Source: CAZPAN01 sp964428485
GTDB taxonomy: Bacteria > Actinomycetota > Coriobacteriia > Coriobacteriales > CADBOM01
DNA: 24,247 nucleotides
Assembly (NCBI GenBank): GCA_964428485.1
Contig: CAYRYP010000014.1
Span: 1-24,247, forward strand
Direction: 5' to 3'
In this document: piece after piece, positions 21,348-24,247 of the stretch
Numbering within the stretch: the first letter of the stretch is position 1
Layout of the letters: each line of letters starts with the position of its first letter
Made by a program: the position numbers and the translations under genes
Notes under the pieces: generated by a model
Database searches by the model: none
Seen by the model: only the letters and a program-made list of their open reading frames with translations
Told to the model about the DNA's origin: nothing

Positions 21348-22544
21348 ATGGCATCCGAGCTCATGGAAGCACTGGCGGCGCTCGCCAGCGAGAAGAAGAT
21401 AGATCAGATCTACCTGCTTGAAAAGCTCGAGCAGTCCCTGTCACGCAGCTATAGGTCCATCCTTAACCTCGAGTACGACGCTAGGGTTACGATCGACCGG
21501 AACACAGGCAAGATCTACGTGTTCGAGCTCGTCCCGGTGGGCGAGCCTGATGAGGAGACGGGCGAGTACTCGGAGTTCGAGGAGCGCGACGTCACCCCCA
21601 CCAACGTCAGTCGCATCGCCGCGCAAAATGTTAAGAAATATCTCGGAGAGATACTACGCGATCATGAGAGACACTCGCTGTACAACGAGTTTGTGGATAG
21701 GATCGGTGAGCTGGTCTCCGGGCAGGTGCTCCAGTCCACCCCCGATTTCACGATCATCAAGATCAGGGAGGGCGTGGAGGCCGAGCTGCCCCACTTCGAC
21801 CTTGAGCGCAATCCAGGAGAGCTCAACGAGAAGCCCCCTATGGAGCGCTACCACCACAATCAGAGGATCAAAGCGGTCATCATAGACGTCCGCGACCCGT
21901 CTTCGGTGGAGACCAACACCAAGAGTCGCAACACCAGGCCCCTCATTGTGGTCTCAAGGACCCATCCCGACTTCATCAGGAGGCTTTTTGAGATGGAGGT
22001 CCCTGAGATCTACGAGGGGATCGTAGAGATCAAGACCATCGCTCGCGAGCCCGGAGCTCGCTCCAAGGTTGCCGTGCGCTCCAGAGAGTCCAGTCTCGAC
22101 CCCGTAGGCGCCTGTGTTGGTCCGAAGGGGTCGCGCGTGAGACTGGTGGTCGAGGAACTGCACAACGAGCGTATTGACGTCATCGCCTACAGCGACGACC
22201 CGGCGGTTTACGTGGCGAACGCACTGTCTCCCGCCAAGGTCTCGAACGTCACCGTCGACGAGAAGGCACGCTACGCCACCGTCGTAGTGCCCGATGACCA
22301 GCTGTCCCTGGCCATTGGCAAGCAGGGTCAAAACGCTAGGCTCGCCGCGAGGCTCACAGGATGGCACATCGACATCAAGAGTGCGTCTCTGATCGAGGAG
22401 ATGTCGGGCGGTTCACTAATCTCTGACGAGCAGGACGAGTCGGATGAGAACGATGGGCGCTGCTCGCATGTTGGGGACAACGGGGTGAGGTGCCGCAACC
22501 ACGCCAGGCCCGGGAGCCGCTTCTGCGGGATTCACGAGGCCTAG
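21348..22544 (+). CDS. nusA: Transcription termination/antitermination factor NusA with C-terminal Cys/His cluster
   Basis: A 398-residue protein. The N-terminal RNA-polymerase-binding domain (1-115, KIDQIYLLEKLEQSLSRSY) is followed by S1 (about 121-200, LVSGQVLQSTPDFTIIKI), KH1 (DPVGACVGPKGSRV) and KH2 (DDQLSLAIGKQGQNARLAARL). The start ATG 21348 directly follows rimP, whose end supplies the GAGGAAGGGGA SD. Unusually, the protein ends in a Cys/His tail, with Cys372, His374, Cys382, His385, Cys393 and His396 after an acidic linker, instead of stopping after KH2 or carrying the proteobacterial acidic repeats. The spacing (CxHx7CxxHx7CxxH) suggests a small zinc site. Confidence 0.93.
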   Translation: MASELMEALAALASEKKIDQIYLLEKLEQSLSRSYRSILNLEYDARVTIDRNTGKIYVFELVPVGEPDEETGEYSEFEERDVTPTNVSRIAAQNVKKYLGEILRDHERHSLYNEFVDRIGELVSGQVLQSTPDFTIIKIREGVEAELPHFDLERNPGELNEKPPMERYHHNQRIKAVIIDVRDPSSVETNTKSRNTRPLIVVSRTHPDFIRRLFEMEVPEIYEGIVEIKTIAREPGARSKVAVRSRESSLDPVGACVGPKGSRVRLVVEELHNERIDVIAYSDDPAVYVANALSPAKVSNVTVDEKARYATVVVPDDQLSLAIGKQGQNARLAARLTGWHIDIKSASLIEEMSGGSLISDEQDESDENDGRCSHVGDNGVRCRNHARPGSRFCGIHEA

Positions 22545-22567
22545 GGCCTGGAGGCCGGAGGTAGCCG

Positions 22568-22873
22568 ATGGGCGCATCGAGGAAGATCCCGACAAGAACA
22601 TGCTGCGCCTGCGGGGCCAGTGGGGAAAAGGCCTCGCTCGTAAGGGTCGTCCGCACGCCTGAGGGGGCGGTGGAGCTCGATCCTACGGGCAGGATGGCTG
22701 GCAGGGGAGCCTACCTCTGCGCGGACAGGGCCTGCTTCTCGAAGGCCAGGAGAACCCGCAGGCTCGACAGGGCACTGAGGATCTCACTCGAAGAGGAGGA
22801 CTACGATAGGCTCGAGGACGATTTCTCGCTTCGAGCCCTGGACACTGACACTGGGGAAGGTACGGTTGGTTGA
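22568..22873 (+). CDS. rnpM: RNase P modulator RnpM (YlxR)
   Basis: A 101-residue YlxR/DUF448 protein: PTRTCCACGASGEK (8-21) matches the family's R-x-C-V-x-C start, followed by LVRVVRTPEG and the conserved GRMAGRGAYLCADRACF segment. B. subtilis YlxR binds RNase P RNA and modulates its activity. SD GGAGG lies 7 nt before the ATG. It lies between nusA and infB, its normal place. The tail (about 75-101) is acidic. The infB start follows the stop by 1 nt. Confidence 0.9.
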   Translation: MGASRKIPTRTCCACGASGEKASLVRVVRTPEGAVELDPTGRMAGRGAYLCADRACFSKARRTRRLDRALRISLEEEDYDRLEDDFSLRALDTDTGEGTVG

Positions 22874-22874
22874 T

Positions 22875-24247
22875 ATGGCGAGAATGCGCGTGCACGAGTT
22901 GGCGAAGGAGTTCGGCATCTCCAGCAAGGAAATGCTCGAGAAACTCAAAGAGATGAACATCCCTGCCAAGAACCACGCCTCCACCCTGGTGGATGCCTAT
23001 GTGGACAAGATCCGCAAGAAGCTCGGGCCCGAGCTCGAGCAGCAGCGTGCCGAAGCAGAGGCTAAGGCTGCAGCCGCTGCAAAGGAGAAGGCCGCTGAGG
23101 AGGCTGCTAAGAAGGGATCTAAGGCAGAGGAGGGCGCGAAGCAGTCTGCAGAGGCAGAGCAGGCGTCCGAGAGCGCTGCCGGCGGAGAGGTTGCTGATAC
23201 CGCGTCCGAAGAGGCCACCAAGGCAGCCGAGGAGAAGCGTCAGCGCGAAGAAGAGGAGAGGAAGCGCAAGGAGGAGGCCGAGCGCATCGAGAGGGAGAAA
23301 GAGAAAGCCGCACGTGCCAAGGCGGCTAGGGACAAGGAACTCGCCGCTCGCGAGCGCGAACGCTCCGCCAAATCCGCTCCCGTTAAAGACAAGCCCAAGA
23401 AAAAGGTCCTCTCCAACGCTAGCAACGATCTCAATGACCTGCTCTCTAGGATAGAGGCGGAGACCAAGAGACTCGATGCCGAGAAGGCTGCCAAGGAGCA
23501 GAAGGCCAAGGCTGCTAAGGAATCCAAGGACAGGGGGCGCAAGGAGAGGTCTGCCGGACATGTCCAGGAACCCTCGCAGGCTGGCAGGGATGCCGCCCGC
23601 GGACGCGACGGCGGTGAGGAACGCTCCGAGGGCGGTAGGCACGGTGGCAAGCGTAAGAACCGCAAAAGCCGCGACACCGGCGACGATGGAAGGCGCGGCA
23701 GGAGGCAGCCCAGCGCCAGGGATATGCAGATCGAGGATGACTTTGTCGAAGAGGTCATGGGCGCAGACCGCTACTCCCAGATGGCCGAGGACGCCGAGCG
23801 CCTGCAACGCCAGAGGATCCTCGACGAGGCTAAAGCCGCGGTGGACGCGGCCAGCACGCAGGGTCAGGGTCGCAGGAAGAAGCGCAAGGAGAAGCGCGTC
23901 GCCATGGCTAAGAAGCGCATGGAGGAGGAGGCCATCGAGAAGGGCATCGACCCATCGCTCGTGCTCGATGAATCCGTTGTGCAGGTGACAACCGGCGCGA
24001 CAGTCGCTGAGTTGGCGGATGCCCTGGGTGTGAACAGCTCCGAGATCATCAAGAAGCTCTTCCTGCTTGGTACCCCGCTCACTGTCACCCAGACCATGAA
24101 TGATGATCTGATCGAGCTCGTCGCCGATGACCTAGGCAGGCGCGTGAGGATAGTCTCGCCCGAGGAGCAGTACGAGATCGCTATCAACGACTCGCCGGAG
24201 GACCTCGAGCCGCGCCCGCCGGTGGTCACCGTCATGGGTCACGTCGA
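22875..24247 (+). CDS. infB: Translation initiation factor IF-2, N-terminal part (runs off the window)
   Basis: 457 codons are visible and no stop is reached. The N-terminal IF2_N subdomain MRVHELAKEFGISSKEMLEKL is followed by a long Lys/Glu/Ala/Arg-rich, probably disordered segment (about 55-300), and a second IF2_N domain (about 369-425, TGATVAELADALGVNSSEIIKKL). The frame ends in VVTVMGHVD, the first residues of the GTPase P-loop region. IF2 brings initiator tRNA to the ribosome. The start is ATG 22875, 1 nt after rnpM; an in-frame ATG at 22884 is an alternative. The SD is distant (GGGGAAGG about 14 nt away), so coupling to rnpM is likely. Confidence 0.93.
   Translation, partial: MARMRVHELAKEFGISSKEMLEKLKEMNIPAKNHASTLVDAYVDKIRKKLGPELEQQRAEAEAKAAAAAKEKAAEEAAKKGSKAEEGAKQSAEAEQASESAAGGEVADTASEEATKAAEEKRQREEEERKRKEEAERIEREKEKAARAKAARDKELAARERERSAKSAPVKDKPKKKVLSNASNDLNDLLSRIEAETKRLDAEKAAKEQKAKAAKESKDRGRKERSAGHVQEPSQAGRDAARGRDGGEERSEGGRHGGKRKNRKSRDTGDDGRRGRRQPSARDMQIEDDFVEEVMGADRYSQMAEDAERLQRQRILDEAKAAVDAASTQGQGRRKKRKEKRVAMAKKRMEEEAIEKGIDPSLVLDESVVQVTTGATVAELADALGVNSSEIIKKLFLLGTPLTVTQTMNDDLIELVADDLGRRVRIVSPEEQYEIAINDSPEDLEPRPPVVTVMGHV

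Noticed and set aside
23020..23760. Low-complexity Lys/Glu/Ala/Arg region as a separate gene or frameshift
   Set aside because: It is one continuous frame with both IF2_N domains; variable charged linkers are normal in IF2.

Overview
This 24.2 kb window is bacterial chromosome of fairly high GC content and is almost entirely housekeeping genes. Gene content and order (asp23-fakA-recG-rsmD-coaD-DivIVA-like-DUF177, then rimP-nusA-rnpM-infB) fit an actinobacterial relative. Together with frequent TTG starts behind strong Shine-Dalgarno (SD) sequences, they suggest class Coriobacteriia. That placement is inference from gene style and order, not from a marker search. A run of exactly 100 N (19318-19417) shows this is a draft or metagenome scaffold.

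Layout. (1) 1-1605: a two-gene + strand cassette, a peroxidase-like AhpD/CMD protein and a radical SAM ArsS-type protein, between two strong terminators and behind an AT-rich, structured leader. (2) 1645-3878, minus strand: a probable methionine operon, a homocysteine S-methyltransferase followed by O-acetylhomoserine sulfhydrylase (metY). (3) 4141-8603, plus: an HtrA-like membrane serine protease, rlmH, and the helicase pcrA. (4) 8692-13787: a promoter, then rpsA with its own terminator, coaE, a membrane-anchored lytic transglycosylase and uvrB. (5) 13900-20535: an extended -10 promoter and leader, then asp23, fakA, recG, rsmD, coaD (cut by the gap), a DivIVA/SepIVA-like coiled-coil gene and a DUF177 (YceD) gene. 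(6) 20620-24247: a regulatory stretch with a 26-bp imperfect palindrome, an extended -10 and a terminator-like hairpin, then rimP, nusA, rnpM (ylxR) and the first third or more of infB, which runs off the window at the start of its GTPase domain.

How the genes work together: cluster 6 is the classical translation/transcription-factor operon (ribosome maturation, NusA, RNase P modulator, IF2). Cluster 5 combines fatty-acid kinase, replication-fork repair, 16S rRNA methylation and CoA synthesis, and coaE in cluster 4 carries out the last CoA step.

I see no CRISPR array, phage, insertion sequence, tRNA or rRNA. The points most worth following are the ArsS cassette with no arsM in view and its leader, a possible attenuator ahead of rimP-nusA, a Cys/His cluster at the C terminus of NusA, and the absence of rpmF after the DUF177 gene.
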